A stretch of 6,294 nt of DNA from Bacteroidia bacterium. Its GTDB lineage: Bacteria > Bacteroidota > Bacteroidia > Flavobacteriales > NORP286. Position numbers and translations under genes: made by a program. The notes under the pieces were generated by a model. It had not been told where the DNA came from. It saw only the letters and a program-made list of their open reading frames with translations, and searched no databases. Shown in pieces: positions 1 to 6,294 of the stretch (within the stretch, counting starts at the first letter, position 1; the number at the start of each line of letters is the position of its first letter). The DNA lies in the NCBI GenBank assembly GCA_016763665.1, contig JAESTI010000385.1, positions 1 through 6,294 on the forward strand. Reading direction: 5' to 3'.

Positions 1-1067
1 CAAAAACCTTTTTTTTTAAGGACAGCGTGAAGCTGATCAATGAGAACTATACCATCCATTGTGATACCCTTAAATATCACACCATTACGAAGATAGCATA
101 CTTTTATGGCCCTACTAAGATAATCAGCGATGAAAATACTATCCACTGTAATTATGGTTGGTATGATACAGAAAAAGAATTATCCCAATTTAGCAAAAAG
201 GCAAAGTTAGAATCTAAAGATCAAGTGCTTAAGGCCGACAGCTTATATTATGATAGAAATATAGGTTATGGTCAGGCATTTAAGAACATCTCATTAACCG
301 ATACTTCTAAAGACATTATTATTAAAGGTGATTATGCAGAATTCTTTAGAAAAAAAGACAGCACCCTGGTAACCAAAAATGCTTTGCTTATTCAATTAAT
401 GGAGGATGATTCATTGTTTTTACATGCAGATACTTTAATGGCAATGTATGATAGTTCTAAAAACGGAAGAGTTTTGTTTGCCTACCATCATGTAAAAGTT
501 TATAGTATTGATCTTCAGGCCGCTTGCGATTCTCTGGTCTATTCTTTTTATGATTCAACCATGAAGTTTTATATAGAGCCGGTGCTTTGGTCAGAAGAAA
601 ATCAGTTAACTGCAGATTTCATCACACTTCATTTAACAAGCAACTCCATTGATTCATTGAACCTTTATGATAATGCCTTCATTACCTCTGAGGTTGATAG
701 ACAAAAATTCAATCAAGTAAAAGGAAAACACATGGTGGGTTACTTTAAAGATAATAATATTAGCAGGATGTTTGTCTACGGCAATGGACAGAGTATTTAT
801 TACGCTTTGGAAGACGAAGAAAGTAAAACCATTTTAGGCATCAACAAAGCAGATTGCACAAATATGTTGTTACGCTTCAAAAAGAACAAGGCTCAACAAA
901 TAACATTCTTAACCGAACCCGATGCCACACTCTATCCAGAGGAAAAATTCCCGAAAGAAGAATTGTTCTTAAAAGGGTATAATTGGCAGGATCATCGCAG
1001 GCCAAAATCAAAAAACGACATTTTCCTTAAAAGTGAGGTAATGGAACCTACATCACCACAAAATTGA
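1..1067 (+). CDS. OstA-like protein (LptA-family, lipopolysaccharide transport), 5'-truncated by window edge
   Basis: The frame is open from base 3 to the TGA at 1065-1067, giving 354 residues with no stop before the window edge, so the true start lies upstream. The GTG at 27 is probably internal, because the reading FFFKDSVKLINENYTIHCDT continues smoothly across it. Short beta-strand-rich units recur, each with a D(T/S)L-type turn: CDTLKY near fragment residue 20, ADSLYYD near 78, ADTLMAMYD near 142 and CDSLVYSFYD near 175. These resemble the stacked beta-jellyroll of OstA/LptA domains. The paired elements AYFYGPTKI and HCNYGWYDT near residues 32-55, and the later VKGKHMVGYF...VYGNGQSIYY near 239-267, are what I recognise from Bacteroidota OstA-like proteins. 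In LptA-family proteins this fold carries lipopolysaccharide across the periplasm toward LptD; that role here is inferred. Signal peptide and N-terminus are outside the window. Residues near the C-terminus (FLKGYNWQDHRRPKSKNDIF) are also typical of this group. Confidence 0.85.
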   Translation, partial: KTFFFKDSVKLINENYTIHCDTLKYHTITKIAYFYGPTKIISDENTIHCNYGWYDTEKELSQFSKKAKLESKDQVLKADSLYYDRNIGYGQAFKNISLTDTSKDIIIKGDYAEFFRKKDSTLVTKNALLIQLMEDDSLFLHADTLMAMYDSSKNGRVLFAYHHVKVYSIDLQAACDSLVYSFYDSTMKFYIEPVLWSEENQLTADFITLHLTSNSIDSLNLYDNAFITSEVDRQKFNQVKGKHMVGYFKDNNISRMFVYGNGQSIYYALEDEESKTILGINKADCTNMLLRFKKNKAQQITFLTEPDATLYPEEKFPKEELFLKGYNWQDHRRPKSKNDIFLKSEVMEPTSPQN

Positions 1068-1167
1068 TCCTTCAAAATATTTACCACAACATTTGCGTTA
1101 TTGTATTAATCTAACCAGGTAAAAGGATAAAAAACAATCTCCTTGCATGCTTTTCCACACACTTTTG

Positions 1168-1188
1168 TTGAAAAGTGAACTCTTTCAA
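1168..1188 (+). other. Weak hairpin in the spacer between the OstA-like and TPR genes
   Basis: TTGAAA at 1168-1173 can pair with TTTCAA at 1183-1188. The inner AG/CT pairs extend the stem around a TGAA loop, with one bulged C. No T-run follows, so this is not a convincing intrinsic terminator, and the 161-base spacer shows no other one. The OstA-like transcript may therefore read on into the TPR gene. The hairpin may be chance in AT-rich sequence. Confidence 0.25.
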
Positions 1189-1203
1189 AGGATACCTAAT
1201 ATC

Positions 1204-1211
1204 TATCTTTA
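1204..1211 (+). promoter_or_regulatory. Possible Bacteroidota -7 box (TATCTTTA) upstream of the TPR gene
   Basis: TATCTTTA matches the Bacteroidota -7 consensus TAnnTTTG except at the last base, and ends 17 bases before the ATG at 1229. No TTG lies at the expected 18-21 base spacing upstream. The nearest candidates, TTTG and TTG at 1164-1170, are more than 30 bases away. It would also give a very short leader. It is listed because the gene follows a 161-base gap and needs either its own promoter or readthrough from the OstA-like gene. Confidence 0.3.
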
Positions 1212-1228
1212 CAGTAGAATAGAACGCA

Positions 1229-4200
1229 ATGAAAAACGTTATTTTCTTAGCTGTTTTACTTCTTTTCGAAGCTGAAGCAGTCTTCTCACAGAAAACCTCC
1301 AACGATCTAAGCCCCGCAAATGCTTACGAAAAGGGATTAGAGCTATACAGAGATGGCAAATACGGCTCCGCTCAAGTTCAATTTAATAATTCCCTTCAAA
1401 ATGCTGATCCCACCTCCAATGCAATTCACCGTAATTTTGAACAAGAGGCCGCATACTATAATACCTTGTGTGCATTAAATCTATATCATAGCAATACTGA
1501 AAAGCTGTTGATGAATTATTTAAAAGACTATCCAAGTAGTCCCAGAATTTCACACACACATTTTAATTTAGGTCGGCTTTATTTCAGACAAAAAAGACAC
1601 ACAAATGTCATTCAAAGCCTTAGGAAAGTAAATATATACCATTTAGATAATCATGAAATGTCTGAGTTGTACTTCAAACTTGGTTACAGTCATTTCAAAA
1701 AAAGAGATTATAAAGAAGCCAACAGGGCATTTTTTGAGATCAAAGATTTACCAAACAAGTACTCCTATCCCGCTAATTACTACTATGGTTACAGTGCTTA
1801 TATGAACGGTAATTATGCAGTTGCTCTTGAAAGTTTTATTAGGATCAAGGATGTAGAAGCTTACAGCAAGGTTATTCCTTACTACATTGCTCAAATTTAT
1901 TTCCTGCAAAAAGATTACCCAAGATTGATCTCTTATGGAAATGAAGCGTTACGTATTCATAAGTTAAAAAATGAGAACAGGATACAGCAATTGATCGCAC
2001 AGGCATATTATGAAATGGAAGATTACAAAATGGCTGCAAAACATTTCGAAGAATATATCACCAAAGAACGCAACATTACTCCAAATGATATTTATCAGTT
2101 TGGTTTCTCACTTTACAAGATCAAAAAATACAAGAAAGCTGCATTTGCATTTGAGCAGATAATTGATGGCAATGATAATCTTGCTCAAAATGCTTTGTTC
2201 TTCTTGGGAAGTTGCAATTTAAAAGCGGGGAACAAAAGAGATGCTCGGATTGCATTTAGTAATGCTGCGAAACTGGATTTTGATCAATCGATCAAAGAAA
2301 ATTCAGAATTCTACTATGCCAAGCTATCCTTTGAGTTAGCTTACCATCAAGTTGCTGTTCTAGCACTCCAGGAATTCATAAATAAATATCCAGATAGTAA
2401 AAATGCTGATGAAGGTAGGGAAATCTTGAGTAACGTATTCTTATCAACCAAGAATTACAAAGATGCGCTTCCGCTATTAGCTGCTATTAAGAAGCGAACA
2501 CGTAAAATAGACGAAGCACATCAAAAAGTAGCATACTACAGAGGCATAGAACTATACAATAGGCGCAAATATGATACTGCAATTAAATTATTTAACCTTT
2601 CTCTTAAATTTCCCAAGAATGATGAGGTAAAATCTTTAAGTCATTTTTGGAAAGCAGAATCATATTATAAGTTAAATGCACATGCAAAGTCAATAGATAG
2701 TTACCTTGATTTTTTCAGCACGAAAGGCGTTGAACAAAACAAGCAATATCAAATTGCCAACTATAACCTTGCTTACAATTATTTCAAAAAGGAGAATTAT
2801 AGAAAAGCATTAAGATACTACAAAGAGTACATTGGGAATGCTGAAAATGACAATTCGCCACCCGTTAATGATCCACTTGTTACAAGGGAAAACCTGGTAA
2901 ATGATGCAATAATGCGTTCAGCAGATTGTAGCTTTATTTTGAAAAAATATGATGATGCCGTGAAATATTACAACCAGGTTATTATTGATACCTCAACGGG
3001 AACAGATTATGCTTTATTCCAAAAGGCATTGATACTTGGATTACAAAACAATCCCGAAGGAAAGATCAAAACAATGTATGATGTGGTTAATGCTCACTCC
3101 GAGTCTCCTTACGTAGATGATGCTTTATATGAAATTGGGAACACTTATCTGGTTATTAACATGAATGGCAATGCTATAGATGAATATACCAACATCATCA
3201 AAAATCATCCGAATAGCAGCTACATTAAGAATTCCTTATTGAATCTTGGGTTGATCAACTATAATAACGGCAATGACAAAGAAGCCCTTGAACACTATAA
3301 AGAAGTTGTTGCGCAATATCCACGTGCAAAAGAAGCTAAAGAAGCCATCAGCGGCATCAAAAACATCTATGTTGCACTCGGAGATGTAGACAAATATATT
3401 AAGTATGTTGAGGATAGTGTTCCTTTTGCATCAGTAGGCATATCAGAGCAAGACTCCATTACTTATGAGGCTGCGGAATTAAGATACATGAAAGGCAATT
3501 GTGAAAAATCCATTGGCGATTTTGCCAATTACTTAACCAAATTCCCTGAAGGCTATTTTGCTACCAACGCGCACTTTTACAAAGCCGAATGTGAATACAA
3601 AACGGGAAACAACGGGGCGGCACTAGAAGATTATAAGTATATCACGGAATTACCAAGAAATATCTTTACAGAAAAATCGCTTTACCATTCCGCTTCCATC
3701 AACTTCGCTTTCAAAAATTATATAGATGCGCTTTTGAATTATGAAAGCCTTGAAGACGTTGCTGAGTATAAAAAGAACATTGTTGAAGCCCGACTAGGCA
3801 AAATGAAATGCCATTTTTATCTGGGTAATAATCAACTAGCTATACTTAATGCTAATAAGGTATTAATGTATAATAAATCTTCTGAAGATGCTTTGACCGC
3901 AGCACATCATTATTTGGGTAAGGCAGCCTTATCAATGGATAGTTTAGATATTGCCAAAAAGGAATTTACAATAACAAAGGCTTCCCTCTCTGAAATGGGT
4001 GCTGAAGCACATTACAATTTGGCATTGATTGAATACAAGAAAGAAAATTATGAAATTTCAAAGGACATCATTTTTGAATTAAATAGCAGAAGACCGCCCG
4101 TTGATTATTGGCTAGCAAAAGGGTTCATTCTATTGGCCCTGGATTATGTTAAACAAAATGACTTTTTCCAGGCAAAACACACATTACAAAGCATTATTGA

Positions 4201-4414
4201 CAACTACAGTGGTAATGATGAAATAATATCAATAGCTAAAACCAAACTGGAAGAAACCAAGGTTGTGGAACAAAACTGGCTTGAATCAGAACTTAGCAAA
4301 AAGGAAACAACAGATGAGGAATTGGAAATACCACTACCTGACTCCATGGATATAGAAACCGACAACAATACTCAAAATGATTTAGGTTTATTAGAATTAG
4401 ACAATGAAAATTAA
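1229..4414 (+). CDS. Large exported tetratricopeptide-repeat protein, function unknown (1061 aa)
   Basis: The product starts with a Sec signal peptide: MKNV, a hydrophobic core, then AVFSQ with likely cleavage around residues 20-21, so the mature protein should be periplasmic. No lipobox cysteine follows the core, so it is probably soluble rather than a lipoprotein. From about residue 31 to 990 it is almost continuous TPR-like helical hairpins, over 20 by eye. Examples with the usual small/aromatic pattern are 32-58 (AYEKGLELYRDGKYGSAQ...), 144-172, 182-207, 252-280, 286-313, 435-460, 508-535, 558-585, 668-697, 781-806 and 925-951. Residues 1026-1061 form an acidic, probably disordered tail with 13 Asp/Glu and no Lys/Arg. 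TPR arrays bind proteins rather than catalyse, so a scaffold or assembly role is likely. The 11-base overlap with the downstream barrel gene suggests that product as partner. The ATG at 1229 is chosen because it begins the signal peptide. Large TPR proteins of this kind occur in Bacteroidota without an assigned function that I know of. Confidence 0.9.
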   Translation: MKNVIFLAVLLLFEAEAVFSQKTSNDLSPANAYEKGLELYRDGKYGSAQVQFNNSLQNADPTSNAIHRNFEQEAAYYNTLCALNLYHSNTEKLLMNYLKDYPSSPRISHTHFNLGRLYFRQKRHTNVIQSLRKVNIYHLDNHEMSELYFKLGYSHFKKRDYKEANRAFFEIKDLPNKYSYPANYYYGYSAYMNGNYAVALESFIRIKDVEAYSKVIPYYIAQIYFLQKDYPRLISYGNEALRIHKLKNENRIQQLIAQAYYEMEDYKMAAKHFEEYITKERNITPNDIYQFGFSLYKIKKYKKAAFAFEQIIDGNDNLAQNALFFLGSCNLKAGNKRDARIAFSNAAKLDFDQSIKENSEFYYAKLSFELAYHQVAVLALQEFINKYPDSKNADEGREILSNVFLSTKNYKDALPLLAAIKKRTRKIDEAHQKVAYYRGIELYNRRKYDTAIKLFNLSLKFPKNDEVKSLSHFWKAESYYKLNAHAKSIDSYLDFFSTKGVEQNKQYQIANYNLAYNYFKKENYRKALRYYKEYIGNAENDNSPPVNDPLVTRENLVNDAIMRSADCSFILKKYDDAVKYYNQVIIDTSTGTDYALFQKALILGLQNNPEGKIKTMYDVVNAHSESPYVDDALYEIGNTYLVINMNGNAIDEYTNIIKNHPNSSYIKNSLLNLGLINYNNGNDKEALEHYKEVVAQYPRAKEAKEAISGIKNIYVALGDVDKYIKYVEDSVPFASVGISEQDSITYEAAELRYMKGNCEKSIGDFANYLTKFPEGYFATNAHFYKAECEYKTGNNGAALEDYKYITELPRNIFTEKSLYHSASINFAFKNYIDALLNYESLEDVAEYKKNIVEARLGKMKCHFYLGNNQLAILNANKVLMYNKSSEDALTAAHHYLGKAALSMDSLDIAKKEFTITKASLSEMGAEAHYNLALIEYKKENYEISKDIIFELNSRRPPVDYWLAKGFILLALDYVKQNDFFQAKHTLQSIIDNYSGNDEIISIAKTKLEETKVVEQNWLESELSKKETTDEELEIPLPDSMDIETDNNTQNDLGLLELDNEN
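4404..4414 (+). other. 11-base overlap of TPR-gene stop and barrel-gene start (translational coupling)
   Basis: The ATG of the barrel gene at 4404-4406 lies inside the last codons of the TPR gene, whose TAA is at 4412-4414, in a different frame. There is no spacer, no convincing promoter and no Shine-Dalgarno-like sequence before the second start. The two proteins are therefore almost certainly made from one message, with initiation on the second gene likely helped by ribosomes ending the first. Confidence 0.85.
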
Positions 4415-6077
4415 GAATTTCTATACGCTATTGATTCCTTTGATTTTATTAGGAGGCATTTTGTTCTTAACCGCTTTCCTTACAAAGGCTAATGCCCAAA
4501 CTGGAACCGTAGACAAACTTATCAAAACGGAGGCAATTGATATCATTAAACCGTATAAACCAACTTTGTCCGAAGCATATAAATTGTCTACTAACCCCAA
4601 ATTGGATATTACTGATCCTGTTAGTCCCAACCTGAAATACAGTGTTGATCCTAAGGAATTAGAAATACCATTTAAAACCAGCAGAATTAAACCTGCTAGA
4701 ATGAAATCGGAAAAAATTCCAGACTTACATAGTTTCTACGTAAAAGCAGGCTTTGGAAGATTTACTACTCCAGTTGCTGAAATTTATTATAACAACAAAT
4801 GGTCGAGAGATTATTCAGTTGGTGCTTACGCAAAACACTATTCAAGCCAGGGACAAATCGCTAATTCTTCTTTTAGCGATAACAAAGTTGGTGTATACGG
4901 TAAAAAATTCTACAACAGGTACACAATAGGTGCAGGAATGGATTATTCACGCAATACATCCAATTTCTACGGCATTGATCCTGAAAATGCTGCTAGCAAC
5001 ATTCAGATTTCCGACCAGTTGTTCAATAATTTTAGTGCCAATACCAAGTTCGCTACCAATTTTAATCCAAAAAGTAAATTGAACTATGAAATTAATGCTA
5101 AAGCCTACAGATTCTTCAACAAATACAGTTCACTGGAAAATAACTTGACTGTTTCAGGAAATATTACCAATAAAATTGCTCCGGATACTTCATTGAATGT
5201 TAAGGTAAAAGTCGATATTTCAACATATCAAAACAATATAGACAAAACTAAAAACACCTTGATCTATGTGACTCCCAAATACAAAATGTCATTTTCTAAC
5301 CTAAGGATCAGTGCTGGTTTTAATATTGTGAATGAATCTACAGCAACTAATAAATTTCACTTTTATCCGGTTGCCGATTTGAGTTATAAAGTTTCAGGCA
5401 ACTACTTAATTGCTTACGGAGGAATAACCGGAAACTTACAAAAGAATAGCTTTAGATCATTTGCACTTGAAAACCCATTCATTAATGATGTGATCTCTGT
5501 CAAAAATACCAATACCAAAATGCATTTCTTCGGAGGTATTAAAGGAATCATCAATAACTTTACAGATTATAACATCACTGCCAACATTAGTAATATTGAC
5601 AATATCCCATTTTACATTACAGATCTGTCTTCAGAATTCGCCAACGAATTCGACATTCTTTATGATAACGGTACCATTTTTAACTTTAGCAGTCAAATAA
5701 ATTGCCATAGATCGGAAAAGTTAAAACTAAACTTACGCGGTGATTATTTTCAATACAGCTTAAAAACTGAAGAAAAGGCTTGGCATACCACATCTCTTAC
5801 TTTAAGATTCAATGGTTATTATTCCATTGGAAACAAGATCAACATTTCGGGTTCAGTTTATGCCATCAACAAAACATATTCTAAAGTTAACACTCCCTCA
5901 CTTATCCAGGAATATAACGGATTTATTGATGCCAATTTGGGTGTAGAATACAAATATTCTAAGGCGATTTCTGCATTCATTGACATGAAAAATTTAGCCA
6001 ACAAAAATTACTACTTGTGGCATAATTATCAGTCGTCAGGGTTCAATATAATCGGTGGCGTGAAATACGCATTTTAG
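4404..6077 (+). CDS. Plug-less TonB-dependent-receptor-like outer-membrane beta-barrel protein (557 aa)
   Basis: A signal peptide covers about residues 1-32: MKIKN, a long hydrophobic stretch, then KANAQ. Residues 33-108 form a proline-rich leader with the segment IDIIKPYKPTLSEAYKL at 45-61, followed by PKLDITDP and KLPD-like turns. From about 110 to the end the sequence alternates aromatic/hydrophobic and polar residues typical of outer-membrane strands (FYVKAGFGRF, YSVGAYAKHYSS, ISAGFNIVNES, NIIGGVKYAF). The chain ends in Phe after a strand, the usual outer-membrane barrel signature. The last part, FIDMKNLANKNYYLW, resembles the C-terminal strands of TonB-dependent receptors (the N-L-x-x-(K/R)-x-Y element). 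At 557 residues it is shorter than a full receptor, and I see neither a TonB box nor a plug domain, so active TonB-driven import is unlikely. It is best read as a barrel working with the TPR protein encoded just upstream. Automated pipelines would probably label it a TonB-dependent receptor. Function and ligand are unknown. Confidence 0.75.
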   Translation: MKIKNFYTLLIPLILLGGILFLTAFLTKANAQTGTVDKLIKTEAIDIIKPYKPTLSEAYKLSTNPKLDITDPVSPNLKYSVDPKELEIPFKTSRIKPARMKSEKIPDLHSFYVKAGFGRFTTPVAEIYYNNKWSRDYSVGAYAKHYSSQGQIANSSFSDNKVGVYGKKFYNRYTIGAGMDYSRNTSNFYGIDPENAASNIQISDQLFNNFSANTKFATNFNPKSKLNYEINAKAYRFFNKYSSLENNLTVSGNITNKIAPDTSLNVKVKVDISTYQNNIDKTKNTLIYVTPKYKMSFSNLRISAGFNIVNESTATNKFHFYPVADLSYKVSGNYLIAYGGITGNLQKNSFRSFALENPFINDVISVKNTNTKMHFFGGIKGIINNFTDYNITANISNIDNIPFYITDLSSEFANEFDILYDNGTIFNFSSQINCHRSEKLKLNLRGDYFQYSLKTEEKAWHTTSLTLRFNGYYSIGNKINISGSVYAINKTYSKVNTPSLIQEYNGFIDANLGVEYKYSKAISAFIDMKNLANKNYYLWHNYQSSGFNIIGGVKYAF

Positions 6078-6089
6078 CTCGGTTTTTCC

Positions 6090-6120
6090 TTGCTAAATCG
6101 GTGAAAATCAAGTATCTTTG
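6090..6120 (+). promoter_or_regulatory. Bacteroidota-type promoter for gyrB
   Basis: TTG at 6090-6092 and TATCTTTG at 6113-6120 are separated by 20 bases. This matches the Bacteroidota primary-sigma pattern of a -33 TTG and a -7 TAnnTTTG. Transcription should start a few bases after 6120, leaving a leader of roughly 25-30 bases before the ATG at 6154. The promoter begins just 12 bases after the stop of the barrel gene. No terminator is visible between the two, so gyrB may also receive readthrough. Confidence 0.8.
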
Positions 6121-6146
6121 GTACTCTTTTCAATAAGGTAAATTTT

Positions 6147-6191
6147 ACGAAAAATGGCAGAAAAAGACGAAAAAATTGTGGCAGAAAAAGA
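6147..6191 (+). repeat. Imperfect direct repeat spanning the gyrB start codon
   Basis: ACGAAAAA followed by TGGCAGAAAAAGA occurs at 6147-6167 and again at 6167-6191, the second copy with four extra bases in the middle. The 13-base core TGGCAGAAAAAGA is identical at 6155-6167 and 6179-6191, 24 bases apart. The first copy carries the ATG at 6154 and the second an in-frame GTG at 6178. In the protein this gives MAEKDEKI then VAEKEKGK. It looks like a small tandem duplication that lengthened the unstructured GyrB N-terminus. Confidence 0.6.
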
Positions 6192-6294
6192 AAAAGGTAA
6201 ATCGGCTTATACGGCCGATAGTATTACGGTTTTAGAAGGGTTAGAAGCAGTAAGAAAAAGACCCGCTATGTACATTGGTGATATAAGTCAAAAA
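6154..6294 (+). CDS. gyrB: DNA gyrase subunit B, N-terminal fragment (3' end beyond window)
   Basis: Exactly 47 codons are present before the window ends. After a charged Lys/Glu-rich leader (residues 1-16) comes [26 protein letters not shown], the conserved start of the GHKL ATPase domain of GyrB. The [11 protein letters not shown](A/S)MYIGD block separates GyrB from ParE, which in this phylum has a different sequence at the same place. GyrB supplies the ATPase and part of the DNA gate of gyrase, the cytoplasmic enzyme that introduces negative supercoils. The catalytic Glu and Asn of the ATP site lie further on and are not in the window. ATG at 6154 is preferred for its A-rich Bacteroidota-style leader (TTTTACGAAAA) and its distance from the promoter; GTG at 6178 is a less likely alternative. 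It stands apart functionally from the upstream envelope genes. Confidence 0.95.
   Translation, partial: MAEKDEKIVAEKEKGKSAYTADSITVLEGLEAVRKRPAMYIGDISQK

Noticed and set aside
9..29. GTG at 27 as the start of the OstA-like gene, after a run of nine T
   Set aside because: The frame continues open upstream to the window edge with sequence that fits the family, so the gene is truncated by the window. The T-run simply encodes three Phe.
1111..1302. 63-codon open frame on the minus strand
   Set aside because: It overlaps the spacer and the signal-peptide region of the TPR gene, has no recognisable domain, and has no promoter. It looks like a chance frame.
4383..4390. TAGGTTTA, a -7-like box just before the barrel start
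   Set aside because: It lies inside the TPR gene, has no TTG at the right distance, and such AT-rich matches are common by chance. The 11-base overlap already explains expression.
4421..4630. 69-codon open frame on the minus strand
   Set aside because: It lies entirely inside the barrel gene. Its hydrophobic stretch is the antisense of the signal-peptide and leader codons, so it is a shadow of the real gene.
5634..5651. Perfect 7-base inverted repeat (GAATTCG, CCAA loop, CGAATTC)
   Set aside because: It is inside the barrel coding sequence, where the repeated Glu-Phe codons of SSEFANEFD produce it. There is no T-run, so it is probably coincidence.

Overview
The window is a low-GC, chromosomal-looking stretch that reads as Bacteroidota. 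Three things support this. The first gene is an OstA/LptA-like protein of the type found in that phylum. The start codons lack Shine-Dalgarno sequences and sit in A-rich leaders. A textbook Bacteroidota promoter (TTG, 20-nt spacer, TATCTTTG) lies in front of the last gene. The N-terminus of that gene, GyrB, also resembles Bacteroidota GyrB. I cannot place the organism below phylum with confidence.

Layout, all genes on the + strand: (1) bases 1-1067, the 3' part of an OstA-like (LptA-family) gene whose start lies upstream of the window; (2) bases 1068-1228, a short spacer with a weak hairpin and a weak promoter-like box; (3) bases 1229-4414, a 1061-residue exported protein made almost entirely of TPR-like helical repeats, with an acidic tail; (4) bases 4404-6077, a 557-residue outer-membrane beta-barrel protein related to TonB-dependent receptor barrels but lacking a plug domain, overlapping the TPR gene by 11 bases; (5) bases 6078-6153, a spacer holding a strong promoter; (6) bases 6154-6294, the first 47 codons of gyrB, cut by the window edge.

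The first three genes all concern the cell envelope. The OstA-like protein probably handles lipopolysaccharide transport in the periplasm. The TPR protein and the barrel form a tightly coupled pair, probably a periplasmic scaffold and its outer-membrane partner, with no function I can name. gyrB is unrelated housekeeping and has its own promoter. No mobile element, CRISPR array, tRNA or rRNA is visible. The most interesting element is the TPR/plug-less-barrel pair; the rest looks like ordinary core genome.
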